DNA of 64,000 nucleotides from Saturnia japonica (GCA_033032175.1 CM065309.1:2232001-2296000), one strand, 5' to 3'. Shown: positions 34,553-46,868, counted from the stretch's first letter. The notes: generated from the sequence alone by a model not told the origin. Program-made: numbers and translations.

Positions 34553-36176
34553 TAGCCCAGTCATATTAGGTAAAAAAAGGGGTCAACCTTGGAAAGAAAG
34601 ATAATAAGCTGCAAATTGGTATGAACCTTTGTTTTGTCATTCTAAATGTTGTCTCAAAAGTCACAATCGTTATCGTGTCCGCGTCTCAAGATATTCAAGG
34701 TCAAAGGTCACAAAAATCGGTTTTTCGCGAATATCTGGCTTCCTATCGGTTAAATGAGATTTGCATTTATTATAAAAGTTGTAGGCTATAAAATTCCCTA
34801 CAACTTTTGTTTAAACTTTTTTTTCATACAACCAACCGTTTTGAAGGTAGAGCGCGAAGAGTGCACATCGTACAGTCATAGACGGCCTAATGCAAGGTCA
34901 AGCGTGAGTTATGGTTATCAGTACGTTATAAAGTCAATTATTTACTTGGAAATTATAATTATTAAACAATGCCTATTATTTATGTACTAACTATTAATTA
35001 TTTATATTTAATTAAAGTAAGTAACTTGATTATTTATATATAATTATTCATATTTAACTATTTAAGTAAAAAATATTATTAATTCTGGATTATATATTTT
35101 AGTTTTATTTTAAGTTAAAATGATAGTAAGAGTATATATTTTACACATATTTTTATTTATTATTAAATACGGCATAATATACATTTGTCAAAATGTGAGT
35201 TCAAATATCAAAAGTATCTTTGTTGATTTTAATTGTAATGAAATTGGAAATGGAAGCTAATTATCTTCTTCTTCTTCGTCGTCTTCTTCTTCTTGTCGCT
35301 CAAAAATATTCGATTCATTGTCATCATCCTCATTATCTGTCATGTTCATCTCCAAACCTTCCAGAATATCGGGATCATATGTATTTTCTTCATCGGGATT
35401 ACTTGGATACAGTGAAGCGTTGAGGCAAGCTTGTCCGTTGCACTGGCCGCAAGCTAAAGAACATTGTAGCCCTGATTTTCTGCATCCACAGCGGGAACCA
35501 CAACCATTTTTGCAATAGCAAAATATAACGTTTAGTAGTTCGGCTGGTGCTGGAGGTAATAACGTTCGTATGGGCTCCAGGATTTCATTTTCAAGCATCC
35601 AGCCCCATTCTTGAGGTTCTAAGTCCTTCCCTAACCACGTTTGAATCTGGTAGTAGACACGTTTTATGTGTTGATGAGCTGCTACACTTGTTGGTGGAAG
35701 TGTTGACAGTTGTACAGGTTTATTTAGTTTTGTAAATTTGATGAATTGCGTGTAGCGGAAATGATCAATGTTGTCCTCAGATTTTGGAGCATTATATAAT
35801 GCCAACAAGATGCGCACTCCATTTTCTAATAATGTTTGTTTTGGGCATAGGCATTGTTTAATAATTATAATTTCCAAGTAAATAATTGACTTTATAACGT
35901 ACTGATAACCATAACTCACGCTTGACCTTGCATTAGGCCGTATATGACTGTACGATGTGCACTCTTCGCGCTCTACCTTCAAAACGGTTGGTTGTATGAA
36001 AAAAAAGTTTAAACAAAAGTTGTAGGGAATTTTATAGCCTACAACTTTTATAATAAATGCAAATCTCATTTAACCGATAGGAAGCCAGATATTCGCGAAA
36101 AACCGATTTTTGTGACCTTTGACCTTGAATATCTTGAGACGCGGACACGATAACGATTGTGACTTTTGAGACAACA
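34553..36176 (-). mobile_element. TIR transposon, copy 1, right end truncated
   Basis: Left inverted repeat 34553-34976, internal region 34977-35846 and right inverted repeat 35847-36176, cut short by the tandem-duplication junction. About 85 bases of the outer right terminus, including the presumed element end, are missing, so this copy should not be mobile. In the 330 bases present the two arms differ very little (for example tagacggcc against tatacggcc). Confidence 0.75.
35257..36069 (-). CDS. Cysteine-rich CRC-like protein of the TIR element, copy 1
   Basis: 270 codons. Identical in sequence to the frame at 37990-38802, where the protein is described. Here the upstream inverted repeat is truncated, but the whole reading frame, beginning in the right arm, survives. 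Confidence 0.55.
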   Translation of the reverse strand: MRFAFIIKVVGYKIPYNFCLNFFFIQPTVLKVEREECTSYSHIRPNARSSVSYGYQYVIKSIIYLEIIIIKQCLCPKQTLLENGVRILLALYNAPKSEDNIDHFRYTQFIKFTKLNKPVQLSTLPPTSVAAHQHIKRVYYQIQTWLGKDLEPQEWGWMLENEILEPIRTLLPPAPAELLNVIFCYCKNGCGSRCGCRKSGLQCSLACGQCNGQACLNASLYPSNPDEENTYDPDILEGLEMNMTDNEDDDNESNIFERQEEEDDEEEEDN

Positions 36177-37285
36177 GTTTCTTCTCGGTTCTTCTCTATA
36201 AATGGAATGTTTTCTGAATCAGTAGTAGTGTGTTGATATTCATCAGTACCTTTTTAGGACCTAAACAGAATAAAACATTTTTGGATTTGATTTTAGAAGT
36301 ATTTTGACTTTTTTTTGTGTGTGAAGTTTTACGCATTTCTCGTAATTGACAAATTTATAGTATTCGTTTTTATACCTCTTATCTGAAAATAAAACATGTT
36401 CGAACGGTTTTTAAATTATATAGCTTGATTTTTGATGGAAAACTTTTGCTCAGTGTTTTATATTACGAAACAACGCTGACATGTATTTTGCATTTCGTAA
36501 ATATCTACAGATACTCTAAAGTTCATAGATCGACTCGATGAATCCATAATAAGTATATTATGTTGAACAGATGAAAGATGATCTTTGCTTGTTTAATAAA
36601 ATAAATATGTGCTGTGTATTTTGTCTGTAACAGACAATGAAAGACGATATAAATTAATCAAGGGTAATTGAAGTAATTGGGTAATTGGTAATCGGAGTTT
36701 TTGTGGGGATGTTCTTTGATCCTATAATATGTAATTAGCCGCGTACGTAACCTTTTCTAAAAATAACAAATAAACATTTGTGTTGCAATAAATGTCGAAT
36801 ATCAATATGATTTAATTTTAAAATTTAAACTTAATAAAATGTTAACAACTTAAATATAATAATAAAATTTACATATTAATTGAATAATTTGAATTAATTA
36901 ATTGTTGTTAAACATTCAACAGTAAAATGTTTACTGTTTGTTAATTAAGATAACATATTATTATATTGAGGTAATAATTTCATGAAATTTAGCTTATTCT
37001 ATACCTTTCAATTAAATATATTATGCGATAAGATAATTTATAATAGAACAGAAAACCAACTTCAGTTATTTTACTTCCTATCGCTGGTGCATCTTCAAAG
37101 TCGAAGGTACAATGCTAAAGAAATTAAAATGAGACGAATTGATAATCTCCCCCTTTTTGTAAAGTCTAAATTTTTCTAAGTTTATGTACTTTTCTATGTT
37201 TCTAATCGATAAGATAACATTATGTCGAAAGTTAAGAGGAAACGCGATCGATAATAACACAGTCGAAGAAAATGTTATAACGTTA

Positions 37286-38994
37286 TAGCCCAGTCATATT
37301 AGGTAAAAAAAGGGGTCAACCTTGGAAAGAAAGATAATAAGCTGCAAATTGGTATGAACCTTTGTTTTGTCATTCTAAATGTTGTCTCAAAAGTCACAAT
37401 CGTTATCGTGTCCGCGTCTCAAGATATTCAAGGTCAAAGGTCACAAAAATCGGTTTTTCGCGAATATCTGGCTTCCTATCGGTTAAATGAGATTTGCATT
37501 TATTATAAAAGTTGTAGGCTATAAAATTCCCTACAACTTTTGTTTAAACTTTTTTTTCATACAACCAACCGTTTTGAAGGTAGAGCGCGAAGAGTGCACA
37601 TCGTACAGTCATAGACGGCCTAATGCAAGGTCAAGCGTGAGTTATGGTTATCAGTACGTTATAAAGTCAATTATTTACTTGGAAATTATAATTATTAAAC
37701 AATGCCTATTATTTATGTACTAACTATTAATTATTTATATTTAATTAAAGTAAGTAACTTGATTATTTATATATAATTATTCATATTTAACTATTTAAGT
37801 AAAAAATATTATTAATTCTGGATTATATATTTTAGTTTTATTTTAAGTTAAAATGATAGTAAGAGTATATATTTTACACATATTTTTATTTATTATTAAA
37901 TACGGCATAATATACATTTGTCAAAATGTGAGTTCAAATATCAAAAGTATCTTTGTTGATTTTAATTGTAATGAAATTGGAAATGGAAGCTAATTATCTT
38001 CTTCTTCTTCGTCGTCTTCTTCTTCTTGTCGCTCAAAAATATTCGATTCATTGTCATCATCCTCATTATCTGTCATGTTCATCTCCAAACCTTCCAGAAT
38101 ATCGGGATCATATGTATTTTCTTCATCGGGATTACTTGGATACAGTGAAGCGTTGAGGCAAGCTTGTCCGTTGCACTGGCCGCAAGCTAAAGAACATTGT
38201 AGCCCTGATTTTCTGCATCCACAGCGGGAACCACAACCATTTTTGCAATAGCAAAATATAACGTTTAGTAGTTCGGCTGGTGCTGGAGGTAATAACGTTC
38301 GTATGGGCTCCAGGATTTCATTTTCAAGCATCCAGCCCCATTCTTGAGGTTCTAAGTCCTTCCCTAACCACGTTTGAATCTGGTAGTAGACACGTTTTAT
38401 GTGTTGATGAGCTGCTACACTTGTTGGTGGAAGTGTTGACAGTTGTACAGGTTTATTTAGTTTTGTAAATTTGATGAATTGCGTGTAGCGGAAATGATCA
38501 ATGTTGTCCTCAGATTTTGGAGCATTATATAATGCCAACAAGATGCGCACTCCATTTTCTAATAATGTTTGTTTTGGGCATAGGCATTGTTTAATAATTA
38601 TAATTTCCAAGTAAATAATTGACTTTATAACGTACTGATAACCATAACTCACGCTTGACCTTGCATTAGGCCGTATATGACTGTACGATGTGCACTCTTC
38701 GCGCTCTACCTTCAAAACGGTTGGTTGTATGAAAAAAAAGTTTAAACAAAAGTTGTAGGGAATTTTATAGCCTACAACTTTTATAATAAATGCAAATCTC
38801 ATTTAACCGATAGGAAGCCAGATATTCGCGAAAAACCGATTTTTGTGACCTTTGACCTTGAATATCTTGAGACGCGGACACGATAACGATTGTGACTTTT
38901 GAGACAACATTTAGAATGACAAAACAAAGGTTCATACCAATTTGCAGCTTATTATCTTTCATTCCGAGGTGAAAGCCCTAATATGACTGGGCTA
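37286..38994 (-). mobile_element. TIR transposon with about 420-bp inverted repeats, intact copy
   Basis: 1,709 bp. Left arm 37286-37709; right arm 38580-38994. The ends read TAGCCCAGTCATATTAGG inward from both sides, and TTA lies outside each end (37283-37285 and 38995-38997). This would be a 3-bp target duplication of PIF/Harbinger type, although the inverse match (AACGT.ATAGCCC) seems to run a few bases further out, so the exact ends are uncertain. The outermost 20-50 bases diverge between arms (aggtaaaaaaaggggtcaac against agggctttcacctcgga); the remainder is nearly identical. The internal 870 bp carries one minus-strand gene and an AT-rich non-coding part. No recognisable transposase is present, so it is presumably non-autonomous or of an unknown class. 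Confidence 0.75.
37990..38802 (-). CDS. Cysteine-rich CRC/tesmin-like protein inside the TIR element
   Basis: Open frame of 270 codons with a true ATG at 38802. The first ~73 residues are encoded by the inverted repeat itself (the same peptide starts an open frame in the left arm, + 37487-37723), so they may not be part of the ancestral protein. From CPKQTLLENGVRILLALYN the sequence looks conserved: YTQFIKF, then LPPTSVAAHQHIKRVYYQIQ, WLGKDLEPQEWGWM and LPPAPAELLN. A cluster of nine cysteines follows, C-Y-C-K-N-G-C...C-G-C-R-K-S-G-L-Q-C...C..C....C-L-N-A. An acidic tail ends EEEDDEEEEDN. The cluster resembles the CRC motif of tesmin/TSO1 DNA-binding proteins. The LPPT..AA..H..RVYYQ..WLG order recurs in multicopy uncharacterised arthropod proteins (from memory). 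DNA binding is inference. Confidence 0.6.
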   Translation of the reverse strand: MRFAFIIKVVGYKIPYNFCLNFFFIQPTVLKVEREECTSYSHIRPNARSSVSYGYQYVIKSIIYLEIIIIKQCLCPKQTLLENGVRILLALYNAPKSEDNIDHFRYTQFIKFTKLNKPVQLSTLPPTSVAAHQHIKRVYYQIQTWLGKDLEPQEWGWMLENEILEPIRTLLPPAPAELLNVIFCYCKNGCGSRCGCRKSGLQCSLACGQCNGQACLNASLYPSNPDEENTYDPDILEGLEMNMTDNEDDDNESNIFERQEEEDDEEEEDN

Positions 38995-39679
38995 TTACGT
39001 TGCTACAGCGCAATCCCCGACAGATCGAATAGAGCGTGAGAGAGACAACTGCAGCTTTTTACCGTTTTAAAAATATTTAAAAAAATACGAAGAAGAATTT
39101 TTCCTTTATTTTTTATATTTGTCAAAGTTTACTGATATATCGGCGGTATAACTGGGTATTATTAGTAATTTAAAATACATAAAAGAAAGAATCCTAATCT
39201 TTACAATAATTCATTTATGAAAAAATTAGAGAAATAATAGTGGTAAATACGGATAATATGGTATAAAAATATTTGCATTGATATTTTTAACCAGGAATAA
39301 GTGAACTAAACACCGCATTTCCTATTAATGTTATTAAAATCGGTTGATTTTTTTATGATGCCTAGATGAAAATATTATTGACGATTCTTAACGCCTATTA
39401 ATAAACAATTCATTGTGATATTATGAAAATGTGTAGCGAATAATATGTGAGAATGAAATAAACCTAGATAGGGGATTTGCTCTCTAGTATAGCTGTTGAA
39501 AATCACTGAGAAATACTTGACTATAAATTTTCAATTTGAGTGTCTCAGCTAACCAGACCAACACTATCAATAACCCTACACCATGCTACGGTTTCACTAT
39601 TATGCTTTACTTCATCAATTATGGTGCTAGCATAATTTTCTAATATGTATGATTATTATGGCAATAAGAATCAATAAAA

Positions 39680-40030
39680 TCTAGCGATCGTCCTAAGCTC
39701 TTTATACGACCAACGACTTTTTGATTATAGACTATTTTCTGTTTGACATTTACAGTACTCATAAACAATAACTATAATCTACATCACTTGCTGTCACTTT
39801 TCGTTGAGTGACAATGTCAATATTTTGGGGGGATCTAAGTTCAATGGCACTGTTCGATTTAGAATTCACAGTATTAATTTATTTCATTTAATATATTAGT
39901 AACATATATTATAGATAATTTTAGCTTTCTGCACTCCTTCTCCATATAAACTTTAACCATGCCAAATCTCACAGTCTTCCGTGCATGCAATACGCTTAAA
40001 AAGAGGTAGAAAGCTGCTTCACGTAAAAAA
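39680..40030 (+). repeat. Family B element, copy 3
   Basis: Starts tctagcgatcg, contains ccaacgactttttgattata, acttgctgtcacttttcg, aatgtcaatattttgggggg and atatattagtaacatatatt, then ctttctgcactccttctcca, and ends near aaagctgcttcacgtaa. Intact; shows the central segment missing from the interrupted copy at 21.4 kb. Confidence 0.6.
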
Positions 40031-40642
40031 TTAATAAAAATATGTAGGTCAATTTACAATTAAAACTTTCACAGAACTTTATGTAGGTTCTCGTTAATAG
40101 AAAACAAGAGTAATATCACAGACATGTTTTTATTGAGAAACCTTGACAGTTAGTTGAAGCAAGCGGTAAAACTGTTTTGCATCGAAACAGCACAATCCAT
40201 TCGATGTTTTAACATAACCCCTGACCTATTGAGGCCATAGGAACAACCTGCACGAAGCAACATTAGTAATAAAGGAGACGGATGTTTCTGGGCCCAGAAT
40301 GTAATTTAACTTTAAAATATAATAAACATAAGCCTTCTAAAATATTAATCATACTTCAAAAATAGTTCAATTGAAGTTTATTACATGATTTCGCTTTTAC
40401 GAAATCTTCTAAATCTCTGCTTTTAGATTGCAAAAAATCCGCTTTTTTTCTATGACTGTTTGATAATGCATTAGCTATTAATTTACACCGTTTTCATATT
40501 TTCACATCTCTTTTTTTTACCCAAGCCCATGTTTGTATGAAAGAGTATCCGTCTTTTTTAGCACTATAGTATAGTATAGGGGCTAAGCAATGTATTCATA
40601 ACTAGCCCTAACCACGGCTGCGCTCGCGTGGACTACAGAAGC

Positions 40643-40925
40643 AATGATGGCTCAGTTGGTAGTGTGTACGGACTCCGTGTCGATTGATGTGTGTTCAAAT
40701 CCCTGCAATGAGCCTGAGTTTTCAGTGAAGGAAAACATCGTGATGAAACAATAACATGGTGTTAAGGCTTTTTCTAACGCCCTCAAGTTGAAAATCTGTC
40801 GCCAAACACCAAAAAGTGTGTTCCGGCAGCTGCAACTGAGAGCCAGTTTTCGACTAGGCTTAGCTTGCTACCTTGGGCACCATCGTCATTTAAGATCAGG
40901 TGAGATTGTAGCCACAATGTTAGCA
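40643..40925 (+). repeat. tRNA-derived SINE (family M), near full length
   Basis: A box tggctcagttggtagtgtgt, B box gtgttcaaatccc, then gagcctgagttttcagtgaa, gaaaacatcgtgatgaaaca, ggctttttctaacgccctc, gtgtgttccggcagctgc, gccagttttcgactaggct and the tail atcaggtgagattgtagcca. The best-preserved copy in the window. Confidence 0.7.
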
Positions 40926-41104
40926 TTGTTAACCTACAATGATAAAAAAATGTTGTCGATTGGGCACACGCGCGATTTTTGCTGCGGGTTATTTTAAAGG
41001 CAAGAATGCTTATTGTGTGTGATCCTTAGAAGATAGATAATATAATCGCTATTTATTTGTAGGTCTTATTATAAATTACAATTATGTACTACATTAATTT
41101 CACT

Positions 41105-41400
41105 GTTATTTCTCTTTATGGTTTACTTAGTGTAAACCATTAAAGCACCCCAAAATCGTCGTTTTTCCGAATAGATTTTTATTTTGCGCGGAGCCCTAAT
41201 TCGTTTTAAAATAAAATTACCTAAATTACTCCGTATATATCAGCTATCTGCCAGTAAAAGTCTTGCCAAAATCGGTCCAACTGTTTCGGAAATTAACCGT
41301 CACAAACTAGGTACACTTTGATATGCATTTAGTAAAAACCTATTATTTTATTATTACAAACACACACTTCAATTTTATTTATTTATATAGATATGATAAC
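41105..41400 (-). repeat. Dispersed repeat shared with 55205-55450
   Basis: tatggtttacttagtgtaaa, actccgtatatatcagctat, ctgccagtaaaagtcttgcc and aaaatcggtccaac are the reverse complement of the order at 55205-55440 (aaccgattttgacaggactg, cagatagctgatcttataag, tggtttacgctgagtaaacc). Non-coding retroelement-like repeat. Confidence 0.5.
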
Positions 41401-42449
41401 TCGGACTGACAAGGATAGCTTGTATTTAAGATAAATATCCTATCCTTTACGGAGTTTGTGGCCATACGCAAACGTACAAATAGATTTTACTTTAGTGTTC
41501 TCTGACCCGAATATATTATGTAGAGTTCGTCACGTTCGACAAATATGATTTGAGCAAATGTTTGTCGCGAACGCGATATTACGCACAGTTGCAAAACACG
41601 CAGATCTCCTTTGTGTACGTTGCATTTAAAATTCCTGAGACCGATATCCGTTACATAATTCGACCGAATTGACCGTACATTTGATCATCACCTCACAGTA
41701 TAAACTGTTAGAGTTTGATAATGTAACCTACCACAATAAATTTGCCCAGGGTTGAGCCTGCTGGCAACTTACTAGGGGTGGCAAAATTGTACTTATGTAT
41801 GCAGAAAATACAGATTTTTACAACCAACATTAATTATCCCTATAGTCTACAGGGGTTGAAAATTAAATCCCGCACCCGGGTGGAATACACTCTTGGTTCA
41901 ATAGACAATAAAACGAAGCGGAAGCGAATGAGTATGATGCGTTCTTATTAACGTTATGTGTGAGTGTAGTGACGCATTCAACAACAGTCTCTATAAACAT
42001 AAATTGTCGTTACAATGTGCTATATGCTATAAAGTTTCTCAAGACGTTTAAAACGGTCGCGCTAATTATCCTAGAAAGTTAATAATTATAAGTACGTTAA
42101 TTATACTCGTTAAGTAATTAATAAAACTATATATACATTGTAACTAATTAATTACTTTGATTTACTGGTAGTCGTCGACAATTCATGATAACGCACTCAC
42201 ACACACTTAACGGATAAATTGTTGTAACCTTTTTAAAATATTTACGATATTTTAAATAACATATTGAATTAATTTTGCTACGAAATTTTAAATTAATATT
42301 TTAAAAGATTAATTTATACCGTTAAAGTAATTTAATTAAGAGACGTACACTGATTTTTATAAAAAATGTTTATAAATTTACATAAGCGTTTATAAAATTT
42401 TATAAAATAGGAATGCTTCAGTGGTGGTTAACATAGGATGGCTGCAGGG

Positions 42450-42640
42450 TCAAGCGATGGCATGCGGTAACGATTTTTTCGGAATATGGTAACATTTATT
42501 ATTGGCTGCCCACTAAGAAAAATACTATGAGATGATCTTCTATTTTTTCCCTTATCCTAGCTAAATAGGGTCGGCACAACATGGTTTCTTCTTCCAGTCT
42601 TCTCCATTAGCTGTCATGTTTATATAATTCCTCATACCAC
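42450..42640 (-). repeat. LINE-derived tail fragment
   Basis: Contains ttttcccttatcctagctaa and atagggtcggcacaacatgg, then ttcttcttccagtcttctcc. On the minus strand this is the 'tgccgaccc...tagctaggataag' tail familiar from lepidopteran LINEs (from memory). No coding capacity remains. Confidence 0.4.
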
Positions 42641-44045
42641 CCGTCCATATTAATGGCTAAATATTATAATCAAAAAGAAACCGATAAACAAAAACCTTTC
42701 TTTAACCATAGCAGACTAAAACCACAAATTTAATATATATTATGTATGTGACTAAACACTCTCGATCAAGTCACATTTTAAACAAAACTAGATCAATATT
42801 GGTTTAGCCGTTTCAGAGCTATAATTCCACGGTCAAACAGATACACATGTTAATTTTTATAACAACCCTCTGTTTGTGTCGGGCAATCATAAAATATATG
42901 TAAATAAATAAATAATACCATTGTATTAATTAAACAAAAGAGACATACAAATTAAAAGAGAAGGAACCTAAATAGCAGACTTCCAAATAAGAATTTTCGT
43001 AATACTTATGCATTTTTTTTTTTAGACTAAATAAACTAGACGTAGAGCTTGTTTTCGCTGGCAATTATGCAGCATTTACTATCGAGTAAATAGATGGCGT
43101 TCAAAATTTAGGTTTATCAACTATTTTACCCCAATGATTTTACCCCCACTTTGCTAGCATATTTAAAAAATATGTATAATTGATGATAGTCATACACGAA
43201 AGTGATATCATAATTATTGTATCTAAGATTATTAAACATAACGCGAAACTTGATTATGTTCTGCAATTCTTTTTTTTTCTATGAAATTACACGGTAACTC
43301 AGAAACCAAAATATCCATTACATAAATTAACTTGTGAGCTTTCATTATAAATGTAATTATTCGTGCCCCTTACCAAATGTGTAAGCTGACTTACCTTTAG
43401 GAATTTTGTTAGAAAATATTTATGGATTTTTTCTCTGTATATAGCTTCAACTTTGTGCGCGACGGTGCTCTTTGATAGGGCCTTTGATCAGAATAAACGA
43501 TAAGTAAAATTGATTTTTCGTAAAAAAAAAAAAAAAAACCCTTAATAAACCTATTTAAAGTGGGGGTGTATTAGTTGATTAATCCAGTTACTGATAACAT
43601 AAAAACACACAGATGGCGCTTAAGTGACACCATTTACAATCAATTGATTTGATTTCAACTCCGAACGTGCAAATAGATGATTCAAATTAAAAAGTACAAA
43701 ATTTTCAAGCGAACGAAGTCGCATGCACATACTTGTGTTTTATATAAAAAAAGACCTCGTTTGTGACATTGAAAATAATTTTATGCCAAAATAATTATAA
43801 TAAATCGTTCGCAGCTATTCAATATCGATGGTGGTGGCCGGCTCGAGTGAAATCAATTTCGAAGAGGCTCAAGGCATTCCGGTCATCGTTTGCCGTATTT
43901 AAACTTGTTTATCTTGCCGGTTAAAGAAGACAACAGAATTATAGGAAATAAAATTGTATCTAGACTTCATTGAATATAATTATCTCGCGTCCGTGAATTA
44001 GGAATGTCGCAACATTCATGTAATATCAACGTTGTGTTTATAAAT

Positions 44046-44405
44046 ATTAGCGATCGCACTAAGGTCGAAATTGGACCAGCGACTTTTTGATCAAAGACTC
44101 TTTCTGTTTGACCTTTGCAGTATTCATAAACATTGAGTATTATCTACATCACTTGCTGTCACTTTTCATTAAGTGACAATGTCAATATTTTGGGGGTCTA
44201 AGTTCAATGGCACTTATCGGGTTAGGATTCGCAGTATTAATTAATTTTATATAATATATTAGTAACAGATATTATATATTAATTTTAGTTTTCTGCACTC
44301 CTTTTCCATATAAACTTTAACCATGCCAAATCTCACAGTGTTCCCTGCACCCAATACGTTTAAAAAGGGGTAGAAAGTTTTTACTTCACGTAATTAATAT
44401 ATTGA
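44046..44405 (+). repeat. Family B element, copy 4
   Basis: tagcgatcgcact, accagcgactttttgatcaa, acttgctgtcacttttcatt, aatgtcaatattttgggggt and agtaacagatattatatatt, then ctgcactccttttccatata, ending tacttcacgtaattaatata. Full length. Confidence 0.6.
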
Positions 44406-45884
44406 TGAAATGTAAAAAAAAATTGAGTTTTTTTTAAATTGAACAAATCAACCCTTTGGTTTTTGGTAAAATTGGCATATATGCCATGTTATTTAATACT
44501 TATCAAAAACGTAAAACACTATATTTTTGAAAGTATGTACCTACATATTTTTATCGGTCTCAAGCATTGTATACCGAAGATAAGATTGTATTAAATGTTT
44601 ACAAATAAAACGAACATGGAGTCATTTATATATTGTTATTGGTTAGTTGACAGTAACAAAGTCTAAATTGAAAAGTACCGTCGGCGTACGTCGCTATGTA
44701 TACTTGCATAAGATTTTTTACTTAAAGATGATAACTGATCAAGAGAGCAATGTACAATGTATATATAATTATCATCGTTCCTTAACACTATACATCGATT
44801 GAGGAAACGATGGCTCAAGTTCAAATCCCTACAATGAGCTGAAGTTTTCGCTTAGCGGTAGCGAACGCGTTAACTTGCGTCACGGCATTTTTTCGCCATA
44901 TATCGAAATATATATAAAAAATCTAAATATATTTAATGTACATCAAGTTTATAATTATCCAACCTAATCAATAAATACCTATAAAATACCAGATTAAGAA
45001 TTTCTTAAACGACCATATAGTTTTATGATCCAACACGTGCTGCCCTCAGACATCAAAAATAAAATTGGTTAAATACTTCAATTTAAATAAACTGTACAAA
45101 ACAACAAAAATACGTTAATCTGGTTTCTTTATCTTTATGTATTTTAGTATTTACTTATTCATTATATCACATACTACTAAGTGAGCAGTTCTGTTAAATA
45201 CTCGAATAAATGTAATTGGTTTCACGCGACTGGCAATAAAGATTTGGATTATCATAATAATGGATCATCATAATGTATTTAGACAATATTTTACTTACTG
45301 AGTTTACCTAGATAGTTTCTTTTTTGCAAGATCCCAAGGCTTATCGTCCATTTTGTAAAAAATCTATAAGAATAATAAATTATTCGATCACGAATATATT
45401 ATATGCTGCGTATATTTTTATGCTTAATATCCGTATTTGGTTTAACCAATATTTTATTAGAATTATTTAATGTTACTAGCTGTGCCCGCGGCTTCGTTCA
45501 CGTGAACTAAGGTATACACATCGATCAGGCACAAGCGCGAATCTTGTTCCCCCGCTCCCGCAACTATATCGGCGAATGATTTTAATTCTGATTTGCTATT
45601 TCACTACTCACTATTATGTCAATAGTTACATATAAAATTATTGATACAAGGTATTTTTATCCTCGCATAACAAAACCATAATTTACTATGCGTGGGAGCA
45701 TGTCGGTATTAAAATTCTCGTCTGAGTGGGCATGAATTGTTTACTTTAAAATATTATTTCAAAATTCTATAGACCCACGTTTGCCAATAATCATATCTTG
45801 GTATGTAGTACAAATTTGATAATTTTCTAACAATCATACGTTTTTCTTTGGTACTGCCTGGTTTAGCTTTATTTTATACATCTA

Positions 45885-46125
45885 AGGTAGCAAACAAGCA
45901 TACGTCCCACATGATGATAAGCGGCTACCGTAGCCTATGAATGCATGTATTACCATAGGTATCATTAGCACAGTGCCGATCTTGAACCCCCTACCCCTAG
46001 AGCTCTAGAAACCCTACTCACCGCAGGAACACAACACAAGGTTATTTGGCTGCGATCTTCTGCAGGGTGGAGGTATTCCACCAGTCGGGCTGTCCCAAGT
46101 ACAGATAAATCTACAAAGAAATTTC
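45885..46125 (+). repeat. Dispersed repeat, 'agctctggaaaccct' family, copy 2
   Basis: Begins aaggtagcaaacaagcatac, then cacatgatgataagcggcta, gcacagtgccgatcttgaac, agctctagaaaccct, gcaggaacacaacacaaggt, ctgcgatcttctgc and gggctgtcccaagtac. Matches 50555-50790 throughout and 8825-8975 in the right half. Confidence 0.55.
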
Positions 46126-46502
46126 TGAAAGAATTTTTCTTTCTGAAAGAATTTCTGAAAAAACCTCTCTTACCTTTCTTAGTACTTCCACATATTCATT
46201 AGGATTGATCTTAGTTAACCTTTGAAACAAAATGAAAAGTGCTCGCTTTTTCTCGGCGCGCGGCCCGGATCAAATTTAAACGGATTAAACGGGTCAAGTT
46301 TAAATTACGAAATATAAAGTATTTGTCACACTGTTATTAATTGATTGCCGACCGTGATATTGGGTCATCCACTTAGTGTTGTTAGCAAATACGTAAACTA
46401 AATACATACATTCCATTGCGGAGGTCACAGGTAACAGCATCACTTAAACTTATTGTATACTTAACTTATATGAATTTATGAAACTTGCGACTATGTCAAA
46501 TA

Positions 46503-46868
46503 TCATCATTATATTAATACGTGAAGAAAGAATTTTGTATGCCTTTTTAAGCGTATTGCGTAAACGGAAGACTGTGGAGATTTGGCACGGTTAAAGTTTA
46601 TATGGAGAAGGAGCGCAGAAAGCTAAAATTTATCTATAATGTCTATTACTAATATATTAAATTAAATAAATTAATACTGTGAATCCTAACCCGGCCAGTG
46701 CCATTGAACTTAGACCCCCCAAAATATTGACATTGTCACTCAACGAAAAGTGACAGCAAGTGATGTAGATAATACACATTGTTTATGAATACTCTAAATG
46801 TCAAACTGAAAATAGTCTATGATAAAAAAGTCGCTGATCGAATTTCGACCTTAGGGCGATCGCTAGTA
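46503..46868 (-). repeat. Family B element, copy 5 (inverted)
   Basis: Reverse complement of the other copies: starts attaatacgtgaagaaag and ends gaccttagggcgatcgctag. A full-length copy in the opposite orientation, showing that the family inserts both ways. Confidence 0.65.

Larger units (their letters stand above)
33444..38909. repeat. 2,733-bp direct tandem duplication (33444-36176 and 36177-38909)
   Basis: Every landmark recurs at an offset of exactly 2,733 bases, and all seven conceptual translations in the unit are identical between copies; I saw no base difference in the stretches compared. Copy 1 begins inside the dispersed repeat at 33436-33545. Copy 2 ends inside the right inverted repeat of the transposon. 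The junction at 36176/36177 fuses ...gagacaaca with gtttcttctcgg, with about one base of microhomology. Each unit holds about 1.1 kb of flank and about 1.6 kb of element. Either a very recent duplication or an assembly artefact. Confidence 0.9.

Noticed and set aside
34754..34990. Separate 78-codon gene in the left inverted repeat (also 37487-37723)
   Set aside because: It is the mirror image of the start of the right-arm frame and runs into AT-rich non-coding DNA; no domain is present.
43825..43900. Short frame MVVAGSSEINFEEAQGIPVI near 43.83 kb
   Set aside because: Only about 24 codons, without donor or acceptor in frame; too little to call an exon.
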